Assembly (NCBI RefSeq): GCF_009389715.1
Contig: NC_052393.1
Coordinates: forward strand, 558,001-622,000
Source: Phoenix dactylifera
Taxonomy: Eukaryota > Streptophyta > Magnoliopsida > Arecales > Arecaceae
DNA length: 64,000 nt
Direction: 5' to 3'
Shown: positions 35,404 through 48,418 of the stretch, piece after piece
Layout of the letters: each line of letters begins with the position of its first letter
Numbering within the stretch: position 1 is the first letter of the stretch
Program-made: the position numbers and the translations under genes
The notes under the pieces: model-generated
Seen by the model: only the letters and a program-made list of their open reading frames with translations
The model's database searches: none
What the model was told of the DNA's origin: nothing

Positions 35404-38400
35404 CAGAGAGAAAGAGACTAGAAAGAGCTCCATCCATACTGAGTAGAAATAAGGCGACAGAGATTGTCATGCATTGTTTAGAATTGAAAAGGAAGTTCCA
35501 AGCATATATCAAAATTTATTGGCTTGTACGGTGTGACTAATTGCTACACAGCAATACAGGTCGATACATGGTGACATGTGTTGACGTGGATGGTAATTGG
35601 TAACACACCCTATGTTGTACTAATAACCTTCCATCAATGGAGAGCTGAAACAATTGTAAGGATAAAGATGGTGATGGAGTTTAAGATCGGTCCTAGCTTG
35701 GATAAACAAAATTAGGGTTGGAATATGGTAAAGAGTTGGTATAGTTTTAGGAGTATACTTGAAAGCACGGTACGACTATGATAGGCATCACACCAAGATC
35801 ATACCAAGGTTGATTTAGAGATTAGGAGTGTAACTAAAAGCAAGTTTAGACTATGCTAGACATCACAGCAGGATCATACAATGGTTGATTTAGTGACCAT
35901 TATGCTTATGCACATTTCATGTGTTTGAAATATTTAGAACTATCATATAGATCATTATGAGCTTGAAGGAGTTAAAGTCAGTAGTTGAATTTGCGGATGA
36001 TAAGTTCAAATTTGACAGGGTGCGATTTCTTGATGCTAACGAAGTTGTTTGAATTTTGATTTAGTTAAGTTCAAATTTTGCAGGGTGCGATTCTTGAGTC
36101 TGCTAACATAATTTTTTGAATTTAGATTTTATCGTGTTAAAAATAACTATCTTGAAGTGATTATTCTTGGTTATATATTTGAACAAAAGAATTTGCTACA
36201 ATGAGCATGGGGGCTTATAATATGAAAATTAAATTATTTAAGTAGAGTTATAAATCTTTTCTAGGATGACAAAGTGTTATTCTCATTGTCATCAAGAAGC
36301 TGTTGCATCATTTTTGCTTCTTTTTGTTGAATTGTTTTTTGGTGAGGGCATTGTAGGTTTTAGGAATTTAGGCAACTATCATCATTGATCAATTGGATGG
36401 AAATTCAAGAATGGTGATGACCCATCACCATTCTTCAAATGTTGAGCTAGCTTATTCGAGGTGCCAGGGCTTATAATCTCTTCCTTATATTTTACAAGCG
36501 TGCAAAACACAGTAAATCTGGTAAAAATGTTTGAGTTAAGCTGGGATGCTTTTGAGAGCATCTAGTTCCAAATGCTTCCTAATCAAAAATAATAAATGAT
36601 TTTTCAGAATGAAAATTAGGACCTTTGTTCATGATCCAAGATATATGAAATATTGGAAACTAAAAAAAAAAAAACATATTCTTGAGCTTCTTGCCTATGC
36701 TTCAAACCAAGAAAAGATGAATGGTATAAATATAGCTAGTGAACAAAAACATAGCATATACTTTATAATTTGCAATTCCAAGCAAACAATTGATCGTGAT
36801 CTGAACATATTAAAACATAAACAGATCAAATTTCTGCTGCTTTGGATGTTTCTAAACTATATATCAATCTGAAACATGATGTCATACTGTTGAAATTATC
36901 AATTTTGTTTTCATTTGATGCATGTGTAACAGACATAAAAAATGCACGACTTTTTACTTCTAGCCAATTTTAATCTCATTGGTTATGATCAAGAATGCTG
37001 ATTTCCATTTCGGAGGTCATTTATTTGTTTTTGACTGGGAAGCATTTGAAGGCAAATGCTCTTGGAAGCTTAACCCCACTCAAAATGTTTAATTTCATGA
37101 AAATAAAAGCTAATAAGAAGAATTGTTTTAAGACATCATTGTGTGCTAGAAAATGAGATTGCAGTTCTTTTGTTATTCTTGTTTACCTAATGTTCATGGG
37201 TTTACTGTCGCTGAAGGCTTAACATTAGTTTCAATAATTTTCTATCTTGGCGAGGTGAATTGGTTAAATAAGAAGATTGTTAATAACAAGATGTTACAAC
37301 AGTGGTGTTATGATTAGGTTGAGTAGCTGTCTTTAAATTTTAAATCACCAAAGTTGTTTCTTCTAGTTGTGAAATTATTTAATACAATAAGCTTCCTTGC
37401 AGTAGTGCTTTTGGAATGATATTTCATGTGTTTTTTAGAGCAATTTATATGGCAATGCAACTCATAGTGAATTTTAAATACATTTGATGAGATGAATTGG
37501 TGCATTGCAACTTCTAATTTGAGGAATACTGCAAATCACTGCAACTCCCAAAGAATTCTTGACATAAAGCAGCTGTTGATCCAAAAAAACCATTAGCACA
37601 AATTGGGCTGGCTAAGATTAAAAAAGAAGTATCAAGCAATTTAATGGGAATTGGTTTTAATTTGAGTCAATAGCCTTGATCCATGCATGAGTTTTTTTAA
37701 GCATTTTTTTTTTATTTTTTTTAAAAGTTTAGGATTTCTTCTAGAATTAAAAGTTTGATTTTAAAATCCACTAATATTCAAGCTTCAAAAAGATGGAGCT
37801 TGATATTCATAACCCTGTCTTAGTACCTTAAGAAACTTTTGAGCTTTTTCAATTTTTGTTGAAACTAGACCACTGAAGTTTCCATCCCTGAGTTCAATAA
37901 TTCTGTACTTTCTGGAGAAAATTAGTCCTTACTTACTCCCTCTCTTTGGAGATATATGTTTGGTTAGATGATTTGTATTAGTTTTGGTATTAATCCAGGA
38001 TTCATGAGTTGCACTGTCATAACTTTTGGTAAAGAGCACATGATGGAGTATTTCAGTTGAAAAATGGTGTTGCATGCACAGTTTTGCTTGTATGGCCTCA
38101 TGCATCTGTGAATTTGTGCATTTGTGCTTATGTCCTTGCTATGGTTCATTTTTCTAATGGTAGTTTGTTGTGTCTTCTTTCTTTAAGACTTTTAGATTAA
38201 AGTTTGCCTTGTTTCCTCCATGTTCCTTGGGTGAATTTTGGTTAAAAATACTTGCCATCTCATGGTATCAAATGACTAAACTTGTAGTTCCGTGAAGCAC
38301 CATATATAAAAACCTTGTGTATACTGCCTTGGTGGCAAGTTGTTGTTTTGACCTAGAAATTAATCAACTATTTTTGTTGGAAACCCTATGTGTTTTTCTA

Positions 38401-38960
38401 TTTTCAAGCATTCCAAAAATATTTTAAAAATCTAAGGTTCCAAACTGTAATTCTATAACATGCTATATCTTTCCTTAGTTTTAGGTACTTGTTTATAAAG
38501 CTGTAACTGTTTACAAGATCTTTATCACAGAATAATAAATATTTCCACTTTCCCTTATTTGGGAATTCTTTGATAGAGAATAATATATAACTGACCTTAT
38601 AAGATTCTATACTCATGCCCCCTTCTGTAAGAACATGAATAATTGAAAAAGCACTTAAAAATCTAAGTTGCTTTGGCAATAAGTTCCTGGAAAATTTTTT
38701 GAATTCTTCTAATTATGATGCTAATTTACATTTTGCATATTGCTTGTTCATTTAGACTTTAGAATCTCTCTTCTTACGTATTCATTTGTTTAAGTTTTTT
38801 TGGGAAGCTTCCTTTGCATGATTGTTTCCATTTTAGATTGCCTTGCTTAAATTTTATTTTCATGATCAGCTACTAATGTTATTATAGTCATGCATGATAT
38901 TTTAATCCTCTGTTTACTAATGTGGTAACATAGGTTTTTGCTTTCTTTTGCAGTAAGCCA

Positions 38961-41900
38961 ATGGAGGACGACACTAATGTAAGATTTGTAAAACCAACAT
39001 CTAAGCTGCATGTTTTTTGTAATGTGACTACCTTAAAATTACTTGTTAGGCATGTTTTTGAAAGTTGAAACTTGATATCATGACAATGTGATTTGAGGTC
39101 TATGCAAACTGAATATTCCTTTTTAGGTGCAAGCTTATTCAATTTTTGAACATGTCACTGTTAACCTGATAATATAGAAGTTTTGTGCAAGAATATGAAT
39201 CCTTTATTACGAAAAGTGGTAATCATGAATTGTGCATTGCCATTATGAGTAGATTATGCATGTGGTCTTCTGCCCTCATCCTGGTTTCTTAGAGACCTTG
39301 GAGCTTGATTTACAAAGTGGCACTATTAGCAAAATTTTGTTCGGTGAATCTTTTTCTTTTTTAAGCAAGTTAACAAAGAAAAAAAGCATATTAACTTTTT
39401 TATTGACTTTAGAAACTATACAATTTTTTTGAAGTTAACTAATAAGAAAAGCATATACCTGTTTAAGTAACTTTAAAAACTATACAAAATTTTTTCCATG
39501 AATATTGAGAGTGGTGGCTGTTCAATTTGAAAAATAGAGATGAATACCTTGAAGGGACCAAGAGAAGAAGCCTGAGATAAAGAATGGACTACCCATTGTT
39601 TATTTTTTTTGACCTAATCAGAAACCTAAACAGTTTATTAAAGTCCATCTTGATCAAATATCTTTTAACTTCAACATGGTGCAGCTATCCATTGGGCTGA
39701 AGGTGGCCTAGGGTTGGAGGCAGCAATGCTTTTGTGATCGAGAGTCATAAGATCAAAATAGGCTTGAAGAGGATGAAGAAGAGAAATAGAAGTGGCATTA
39801 CTTCATCCTTCAAGTTGAGATGGGGATAATGATAGCCTCGATTTGAGAATCATAGGAATACGAGTCTATGAAGTTGCTTACAAGTAGGATCTCAAAGTTT
39901 GAACTATGAATTAGTGCTCTGAAATAGGCAAAATTCTGGATATGTTAGATTGAGTTAGGTTGGTTGCATCCTTTTAGGTACAAAAAAAGATATCAAATTT
40001 TGCTTGTTAGCTATTCTCATGAGTTTAAATTGTAATGTCTATTTCACCCAAAAATATATGGTTAGGTTAGTTGCAACCCTAGATCCTTTTGTGGGGAGAA
40101 TTTGTGAGGCATTCTTCTTTATGCTTCATTGCTTTGGCTTGTGCCATTGAACGTAATCAATCCCTAGTTATTGCATTTACCAAATGTTAAGGTAGTAGCT
40201 CAATTTCAAGATTTAAAAGTTCGGTTTTGGTTTTGGCTTTGGCTGGCCCAAAAGAGTTTTGTCATTTTTGCCAATGTTTATAAAACCAGACCAGACCGGC
40301 TGATTTGACTGGTTTAATTGGGAGCTGATTGTTTGTCCAGTCTGATTCAAAGGATATTTTAAAGTGGTCAAAATCAGTGAAACCCGAGAGAACTAAATGA
40401 ACCGGTCGGGTTTGACTTCTTTTTAACTCAAAATTCTTTTAGATTGGCTGAAACTAAGTGGCTTTGACTCTCTCTCTATCTTCTTCTTCTTCCCTGGTCT
40501 CTGGCGACGCTCCCTCTTCAATTGTTTTCTCTTTGATGGCCGATGACAACGGAGGTGGTGGATGCGAGTGGAGATGGGGCCGGCCGGTAATATGTTTTCC
40601 CTCTCCCCTCTCTTTTACCCCCCTCTCTCCCTTTCCTTCCTTCCAACCTCCTTTCTAGCTCTGGCTTGCCCTGCCCCCCTCTCTCTACCCTATTTTCTAT
40701 TGTTGCACACTGCCATAGTGTCTTGGTGCTAGTGGCCGACGGCCCCTCCCCCTCTCTCTTCTACTTCATCAGTGGGACCAGTGACCAATGCCAACCCAAC
40801 CGCCTACCTCGACATCGCCATTGCCATCTCTGCCTCCATCCCCAACTCCTCCGACTAAACCACCAACATCCTCCCTTGCTTCATCTCCATCAACCCATGT
40901 TCATCCCCCTTCGCCATCGCTAGTTCCCTCTCCCAGTGCTTCCTCATAATCTCTAGTTCCATCCTTAGCCTCGCTTGTTCCATCTCCGCCTACTTCACCA
41001 TCCTGTTCAGGAACTCCTTCAAGCTCCACTTGCTCTATACCAGGGTCAAGGGTAGCACTAACACATCCTCCCTCGGAGGATTCATTCTCTAGTTCCTCCT
41101 TCGCCGACCCCTGTTGCCTTCTTTCCACGTCCAAAGCCCTCCATCGCAAGGCCTCGCTCAGCGATAGCCGCCAACTGCTTGATCTCCGGCCTCACACAAC
41201 ATTGGAGCCCTGTACTGCTCTTCGATGTCACTGGTCGACTTGGAAACTAGACAACTTGCTGGATTGCTGTTTGGTCCGGCTTTAAAAACATTGATTTCTT
41301 CTTTAGCTTGGATAGTTTCAGTTGAAATAAAAATATTTAAAGGAAGAAAAATTAGGAAAAGTGTAAAGAAAAACTATATAATTCTAGAAAATAAATCAGA
41401 AGTCATTTTAGTGATATTGTGTTGTTTGGAACCTTGGCTAACTTTGTGCCGAAACAATTGAAAAGTTATGTTTTTATGTTTTAAACAATAGGTAAAATTT
41501 CACATTAATCTCTGTATTATTTGAGAATCTAACAGACAAAATTCGATGTAGTTGTGATATGAACACTAGAATAGTTGCATCTATCAAAAATTACTTCCCT
41601 GAATTACATTGTAAGATCACATTGCTCCAAATCCCCCCGCCCCCCTCCCCCTCCCTCTTTCTCTCTCTCGATGCTGACCCACCTGCACTATAATTACCTA
41701 GTTTCTAGTATTTGGGGTGCACCACCCAAGATTCGAAAGCAGAATTTCTGGATGCTATGCGGAAGGTCTTTTCTATAGAATATGAATTTGATCTAGAGAA
41801 AATAATTCAAAGAGATGAGAAAATGACAAATACAAACACAGATCACCTATATACACTGCTTTTGTCATATGTCAGTTTCTGCTAGAAGGCCTGAAACTTT

Positions 41901-44900
41901 GAATTTACATAAGTTGAGTTGGTTCAGACCAAAATTCAAGCTTTTATTTTGTTTTTGCAATTGTAGCCGAAACTTTATAACATGGTTATTTGGCTGGACT
42001 ACCCCCTATGATAATGCTTTTAAAAACTGGAGTTGTGACTAAGTAGTGTTTGGATCAGTTGGACAATTAAATGTTAGAGTCAAGGTAATGACATTGAATG
42101 CCAGAGTCAAGGTATTGGAAGTGCCCTTGAACCTACCCTTGACTATTGGATGTATGCAAACTTTGGAGGTACTTGATAGGTTATGTTTCATTATTCGACC
42201 TTGTTGAACTTGATAGTTATGGTCTTCCTTGGCCTAAGGCCTGTGAGTCCAAGTTGTTGCCCTTGAATTCATGTTCTTTCACTAATAAGTGTCCCTTGAA
42301 CCTACCCTTGACTATTGGATGTATGCAAACTTTGGAGGTACTTGATAGGTTATGTTTCATTATTCGACCTTGTTGAACTTGATAGTTATGGTCTTCCTTG
42401 GCCTAAGGCCTGTGAGTCCAAGTTGTTGCCCTTGAATTCATGTTCTTTCAGGGCTCGTTTGGTTCGGAGGAAAAGGAGGGGGGAAAGTGTGGTCAACGGG
42501 AAAGTAATGAAATGCCTCTTGTTTGGTTGGAGTTTTCAAAGGAGAGAGATGGGAAAGTTGTATTCCCATGGGAATATGATTCCCACATTTCATGGGAAAG
42601 TCTTTCCCATGAGAAACATGGGAAAGTTACTTTCCCATGAGGTGGGAATCACTCCTTTTTTATTTTTTCCCAAAAAGACCCTTCAGCATTAAAGAAGCAT
42701 TAAAGAGGCATTAAAGACCTAATTTTTATTAAGGGCATAATAGGAATTATACTTAAATTTCCTAGGAAAGTGGATGGTCAACCAAACATAAGCACTTTGG
42801 AAATTTGTCACTTTCCCATGGTTAACCAAACATGCCAAAAGTACTTTCCTAGGTATCCTCTTTCCAGGAATCTGATTCCCAGGAATCATATTCCTAGGAG
42901 GGAAAATACTTCCCGCGAACCAAACGAGCCCTCACTAATAACTTTTTGATAGAAAGGGAAAGTTAAAGAAGCACTCATCCTTTCCATAAAAGGCTTATGG
43001 GCACTTGTCACCGCTTGATGCCTTCTTTGCTTTTAATATACCTGTGTCAGTTAAGTAGTTAAGTAGGATGCAACTAATAAGGCAGTCTAGCTAAAGATGC
43101 TATCTTGATTGCTTCCATTTGTATAAGCCCTTAAATAACCTATGGTTGTCAAGTTAAGTTGGATTTCTGTTTGTGACTGAGATAAAAAAATTCTTATAGA
43201 GCAAAGGCTTCTTAAAGTGGGATGTTAAGCATTTTCCAAGGTGGACATTTCACTTGCCAGCTCTTTTTTTTCATCTTTAGTTTCTTGAGGTGGGTAACAC
43301 GTTTATCATGCATGTCCTCATGAAAGAGGCATATGCCCCTTGCATGTTTTATGGGCAATGGTACTATGTGTTGGAGTGTACCTATGAATTGGTTTTGAAT
43401 GATTGTGGTTCATGATCTCTCCCATTATTTGGACGTGCCCTTATGAGATTTGAGTTAGTTGACTTGAATGCCCCACTGACCTGAAGCAGGTTGTTATGTA
43501 ACTAACAATGTATGCTAGGGGTTTGATTTATGCAGGTCCATTTTTGTGAACTATCAAGTTGCTATTCATGATCTCGTTTAGGTATGTAACATAGAACCTT
43601 TACTGTGCAACATGAGATTAAGCCCTCCCACCAACTTCCATCCTTCCATTGTTCCATGGTTCTTGTATGGCTGAAGTTGGTTTTAGTTTCATACAGACCA
43701 ACTGACCAAATTAATTTCAGGACAGGAGGTTTTTAAGATTTCACTGGTTTCCCTATAATTTTGGTCGAGTAATCCACAAAATCCATGTATAAGCTAGATT
43801 AAATAGCGTTCTCCAAACAAAAGGGCCTGTTACCTTATTATTTCAGCCTTTAACCCCATCACTAGCTTTTGTATGATTCTCTTCGAAAGGTCCTTAGGGT
43901 GCTTGTTTGGCTGTCAAAGAATAAAAGTTAGACAAAATTACAACTATGCCCCTCAAGTTTTTTTTTAAAATAAAATAATTAATGCTAAATTAAGTTATCT
44001 TTTAGTCCAGGCAAACTTAGCTCAGTGTGATGAAGATTTAACTCGATAAGATAGGAAAGTTATGCATTCAAATTTAAGGCTTTTGGACAGGCAGATATAC
44101 ACTCTTAGTTGTTTATCTGTCAACAAATGAAAATACATCGGTACTATTAGCGTAAAATTTCTGAATGTGCCCCTCAAGTTTTTTTAAAAGATAAAGAAAT
44201 GTAGTCAACGCTACATTGTGTTGCCTTATATCCCAGCCAAATGTAGCGTAGCATGATGAAAATTGACTCAATAAAGTAAGAAGGTTAAATATGCAAATAA
44301 AAGGCCTTTGGATGGGCTTGTGCTTTCAACTTTTTGAAGTGTGAATATGCAAATAAAGGATCTTTGAGGGATATATCAGAAATATGATGGAATCCCATTT
44401 AGTACATATGAAAAAATAGTTAACAAATATTAATTTTGGTTGATTTCAAGTTGATCTTGTGCCAAGGACAGTATTGTCTCTGATCAGGTCAATTTTGAGT
44501 CAGTTTGTATTGAGTTGGTATCCAGAGCCTTTAACCTGGAGACTGCACAACATGAATAATGTTTGTTTGCCCTAGGATGACATAAAGTTGAACCTGAACT
44601 AGTCTTGTTGGCTGGCTGTGAATGCTGGAGAACTTATATCACAAGCTCATTGTTTAGGAACAATTCAAATTGGGGATGAATTTCAATTTACATTGTGATG
44701 TGAAGAGTCCACCAGATACTAAAAAACTAAGAGAGGTGACAGAAAGAGATTAGATGTCAAATCATTGATACAAGCTTGTACATGGAATAAAATGTCTTGA
44801 AGAGGCAAGAACAATGAGCAATAGCAAAAAACATGATGGGGTTACAAGAAATGTATTCAATGGAATGAAAGTATTTCATTCACTTATTATATTGCTCTCT

Positions 44901-46632
44901 TTACCTTCATGTTTTCTCATGAAATTGATCATTCAATTTGATCAGGTTTAATTCTTTGGACTTTCCCTTAGCTTAAAAATTTGTGACTTGCTACCGGTTT
45001 GCATCATCTTTCATCTCCCTCATAAAAAAACGTTGCTACGTGGAATACCATTCTGAAGCTCATTGAAGACAGTGCTTTAAAGGACAACATATGAAGTGTT
45101 AACTATGATAACTATTGCTGATGCAAACCCACTTTTTTTTGTATCAGCTAAATCTTGATGATGCTTCTATAAGCTGTATTACAATTTTCTCGACCAAACT
45201 GACGAATGCTTGCTTGTTCCACTTCTTATAGGCTGGAAAGAAAGAAGAGGAGGAATTCAACACAGGCCCTCTCTCTGTTCTGATGATGAGTGTCAAAAAC
45301 AATACCCAGGTAAGAGACTTATGCTGTTCATTAATGTATATGTCAACATTATTCTCAAAGAGGGTTAGCTTAATGGTTGCATAATTTTCCTGTATTGTGT
45401 TCTTTAGAATGAGCTCATTGAGTGAATGTAAGGGTGGCAATCCTGACCTAGACCCATTTACCTGATCTGACCTGCCTAACCTTACCCGAAGAAGAATAAA
45501 AAAAACACTAATGGTAACCTTTCGAGCTGACAAAATTAGTAATATTATTTGTGAACATATTGAACAATATAATAGAGAAGTAAAAGATTGTGAATACTGG
45601 TACCGGGCCAGGTATGGGTCAGCCAACCCCAGCCCCCAACCAAGTTGGGTGGGGTTCGGTTCAAGATCCTTTAACCCGTTGAGCCATTAGGGAGATTGTG
45701 ATTTGGAGCTTGGACATCTCACTCACTGTGGAGAAAACTTGTTTTAAAAGTTGGGTTGGCATGTAATATTTACTTAAGAGGTATGTGATTTATATTAGCA
45801 TGTTGCTTTCTTTGCTATATTATTATTCACTAGTTAGTGTATTCAGTTTTTAATTTCCAAACAGATTTTATTTTTTTTCCGCTACAGTGAAACAGATTTT
45901 GAGTTGGGTTGTAGCTCAAACAATTTTAAAAAAATGTGGACAAAAAACAGTCTATCCATGCAATAAAAAGCCCAAAGCTAGATGGGCCTGAGCCAATTAA
46001 ACAGGTCAACAGGTCTGATGCAGTCAGGTCCATAGGGCCTTTGATGTATGATCTCGATGTGACTTGAACTGAACCTGACCTGCAGATTTCCAACCCTAAG
46101 AAAATGGCATTGATTATTAGTAATCTCTGCTTTTTTTGCAATTTTGAGTTATTGACATAAATTCTACAGAGGAGGAATTCCTTCTGTTTATCTTTGTGGG
46201 GAATCTGGTTTTAATTGGGGTCTTCATGTCATCGGGCAAAAACTTGGATTACATTTATTTCTTTACCTTCTGTGCTCAAAATTCCAATAAAACAATTCAA
46301 TAAGATTTGGACTTAAACTATTGCCACATTAGGTACTCATTAATTGCCGGAACAACAAGAAGCTACTTGGCCGTGTGAGAGCATTTGATCGCCATTGTAA
46401 CATGGTTCTCGAAAACGTCAGGGAAATGTGGACCGAGGTAGTCTCAACACTTAATTATAGTTATTTTTACATCATTACTGTATCTACAATGATTAGTTAT
46501 TGTTTTTTTCTGCAGATACCCAAGACTGGTAAAGGCAAGAAGAAGGCTCTCCCTGTTAACAAGGATAGATTCATCAGCAAGATGTTCCTTCGAGGGGATT
46601 CTGTTATTATTGTTCTCAGGAATCCCAAGTGA
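38961..46632 (+). CDS. SmD2: Small nuclear ribonucleoprotein Sm D2
   Basis: Four coding exons, 38961-38978 (acceptor at 38953), 45232-45309, 46333-46437 and 46516-46632, encode 105 residues with every junction GT/AG in phase 0. The protein starts [19 protein letters not shown], then [14 protein letters not shown]. Sm motif 1 follows ([15 protein letters not shown] to [12 protein letters not shown]). A basic loop [16 protein letters not shown] and Sm motif 2 ([15 protein letters not shown]) complete it. SmD2 pairs with SmD1 in the seven-member Sm ring around U1, U2, U4 and U5 snRNAs. Length and motifs match the family closely and no lesion is seen. Intron 2 is about 6.2 kb, and the leader intron (34604-38953) about 4.3 kb. 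Both are filled with repeats. Confidence 0.96.
40272..41293. mobile_element. hAT-like non-autonomous element in SmD2 intron 2
   Basis: The left end CAATGTTTATAAAACCAGACC and the inverted right end CAATGTTTTTAAAGCCGGACC agree at 18 of 21 bases and fit the hAT YARNG rule. Flanks ATTTTTGC and ATTTCTTC match at 6 of 8 bases, as expected for an aged 8-bp duplication. The 1.0-kb interior is CT-rich and coding-like in composition but has no hAT transposase motif. Confidence 0.65.
42124..42450. repeat. Tandem duplication, two identical 158-bp units
   Basis: Units 42124-42281 and 42293-42450 appear identical base for base, with a period of 169. Homology continues for a few bases (CTAATAA) past unit 1, and past unit 2 beyond the inserted MITE. 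Perfect identity points to a recent duplication or gene conversion. Confidence 0.92.
42451..42931. mobile_element. 481-bp MITE with 16-bp perfect terminal inverted repeats
   Basis: The ends are GGGCTCGTTTGGTTCG and its exact reverse complement. TCA flanks both sides (42448-42450 and 42932-42934). The paralogous tandem unit at 42281 keeps the unfilled site TTTCACTAATAA with a single TCA, which defines the insertion and a 3-bp target duplication. The interior has no ORF of note and is rich in short inverted pieces around TTTCCCATG. Ends and 3-bp duplication suggest a PIF/Harbinger (Tourist-like) origin, although the usual target is TWA. Confidence 0.9.
43944..44311 (+). repeat. Duplicated tRNA-like (SINE-like) segment
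   Basis: Units from about 43944 and 44164 (period near 220) share TGCCCCTCAAGTTTTTTT, the GATGAA-ATT-ACTC-ATAA block and (A)AGGC(C/T)TTTGGA. Unit 1 has an A-box-like TTAGCTCAGTGTGATG and a weak B-box GCATTCAAATTTA, suggesting a decayed tRNA-derived SINE that was duplicated. Confidence 0.45.
45429..46098. mobile_element. hAT-like non-autonomous element in SmD2 intron 3
   Basis: The left end TAAGGGTGGCAATC and the inverted right end TAGGGTTGGAAATC fit the common plant hAT terminus TAGGGGTGGCAA. Flanks AGTGAATG and AGAAAATG match at 6 of 8 bases. The interior carries ACCCG and GGGTC-type motifs typical of these elements. It fills most of intron 3 between exons 45232-45309 and 46333-46437. Confidence 0.5.
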
Positions 46633-46639
46633 GGATCAA

Positions 46640-48400
46640 GTTACTCTTGTGCAGAATACAGGCATGTCGTACTTGTAGTGCAGCTAATCTGTGTCTGTCA
46701 CTAATATTGACTTGCGGGTGTGCTGTCCATCTATCCTGTGTAATGGTTTTTATCACTCTTTTGATTTGTATATCATTTTTCGACTGGATTTAGATTTTGG
46801 GTTTTTAACCGATAACTTGATATTGAAGCTTCTTATAAATTTTTTACATGGTGTAATTTTGATTATTTTCATCATATGGAGTAGCATGCACATCGGATCA
46901 AGTAGCACATGATATGTTTTTTTTTTTAATGGTTTTGCAATATCAAAGAGATTTAAGGTCACTTGTGACCCGGTTATGGATGATACCTTGAAATTCAGCT
47001 TGAATGGGTTTAAAATCTAATGCCAAGCATTAATTTTTTTGTGGATTTCATATCATGTGGTGAGGCTAGATATATAGCTTTGTAGTGTGGAATAACAAAG
47101 TAAGGAGTGAATCTACTTTTTTCTATAAAATATGGAACATCCATCAGAAAAATGTGTGAATTTTCATCTTCTGATGATTTGATTTTTGTGGCTCTGTAGG
47201 GAACAAATAACTATTGTTTAAAAAGCTTAATAAGAAATATTTACTAGCCAAAGCTGAATTGAAGATGAACTCTTGCTGGCAAACGCTGGATTGAAGTTTA
47301 ACCAGTCTGCAGCACTGACAGTTGCGAAGAGTTGCTTTGGTTTTTTTCGTTGGTGGCTTGATATGGTCGTGAGGTGGTTAGAGAGCCAAGGTTTTGTGGG
47401 AGTAATGGAGGGCAATGGAAATTGGATATTGAACCCCCCCATGCATTTCAACTTGAGTTGTCCACAACATGGTAGGACTATCATGTTCTTCGATAGGGTT
47501 TTCAAGTGGCTAGTATCATGTTCTTCGATCGGGTTATCAACTAGCTTCGATGCGGAAAGGTTGAAGGATGTTTTTTCAAAATACGTAGCTCAATGATCCT
47601 ACCCTAAATAGGGAAAATAACACCTATGTATTTGGAAGTAAAACTAACAAGGATGTTCGCTAGGTTTATGTGGAAGTTAGGGAGTAACGCTGTAACAGCA
47701 GGTGTCTGCTTTTATCTCTGATGAATTCATCATTCTGAGAATGTCTCATTGTTGCACTTGGTTCTTTAGGGTTCGAGAGAGATCAACGGGGCAGATGAGG
47801 AGAGATGAAGCTGGAGAAGCTTGTATACTTTGTAATTTGCTTATGACATCAGTTGACAAGCTCTAATTCAATGCCTAGATTTTGCGGATGGATACCTGAG
47901 AATTTTTTGATGCAGTTTACTGTGGTGGATCAAGACGTAGCGTTGTTTCTTAGCTGAAATTTGTGTGGAGTCGAAGTTTTAGATTATGTTCTCAGCCTAA
48001 GGGCCTCTTCCTCGTTGTTCAAATAATCTGCAATACATCCGTACTATATTTTCACGCTTGGTTACAAAAAGATGAAAAGTAATTAGGAAGCTGCAGCCAA
48101 CATGATGAGAAGGGGATAGGCATGTAAACAAGGGGATGAAGGTTATTAGATGGGCATTCTATCATCCACACTGTAACTATTGGAGTCCAAATATTTTGGG
48201 AAGCGAGTCAAATATGAAACCTCCAGTTTCTAAGTATGAGAATTAGGATAAAGTCCCAATTCCTAACCTAGATTCCTATTCCTTGACAAAGTTAAAAGCA
48301 GATGATAAGTTTGTTGTTCAACCAGGGGAAAAGAAAGGGGGTAGATATTCCACTCCCACAGTATCCTGAATGATTTATCCTGCCTCTCCCATACGTACAG
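46640..48400. other. SmD2 3' UTR then intergenic
   Basis: The first few hundred bases after 46632 are probably SmD2 3' UTR, but no clear AATAAA was seen. At 47227-47596 both strands are open over about 370 bp; the plus frame ends SFDAERLKDVFSKY, weakly like the first helix of an RRM. A short internal repeat (ATCATGTTCTTCGAT) lies at 47480-47530. No gene is established. Confidence 0.35.
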
Positions 48401-48418
48401 CTAGTGTCGGTTAGCAAC

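Noticed and set aside
45144..45626. 160-codon minus-strand frame
   Set aside because: It runs antisense across the SmD2 exon 45232-45309 and into a hAT-like element, so it is a shadow frame.
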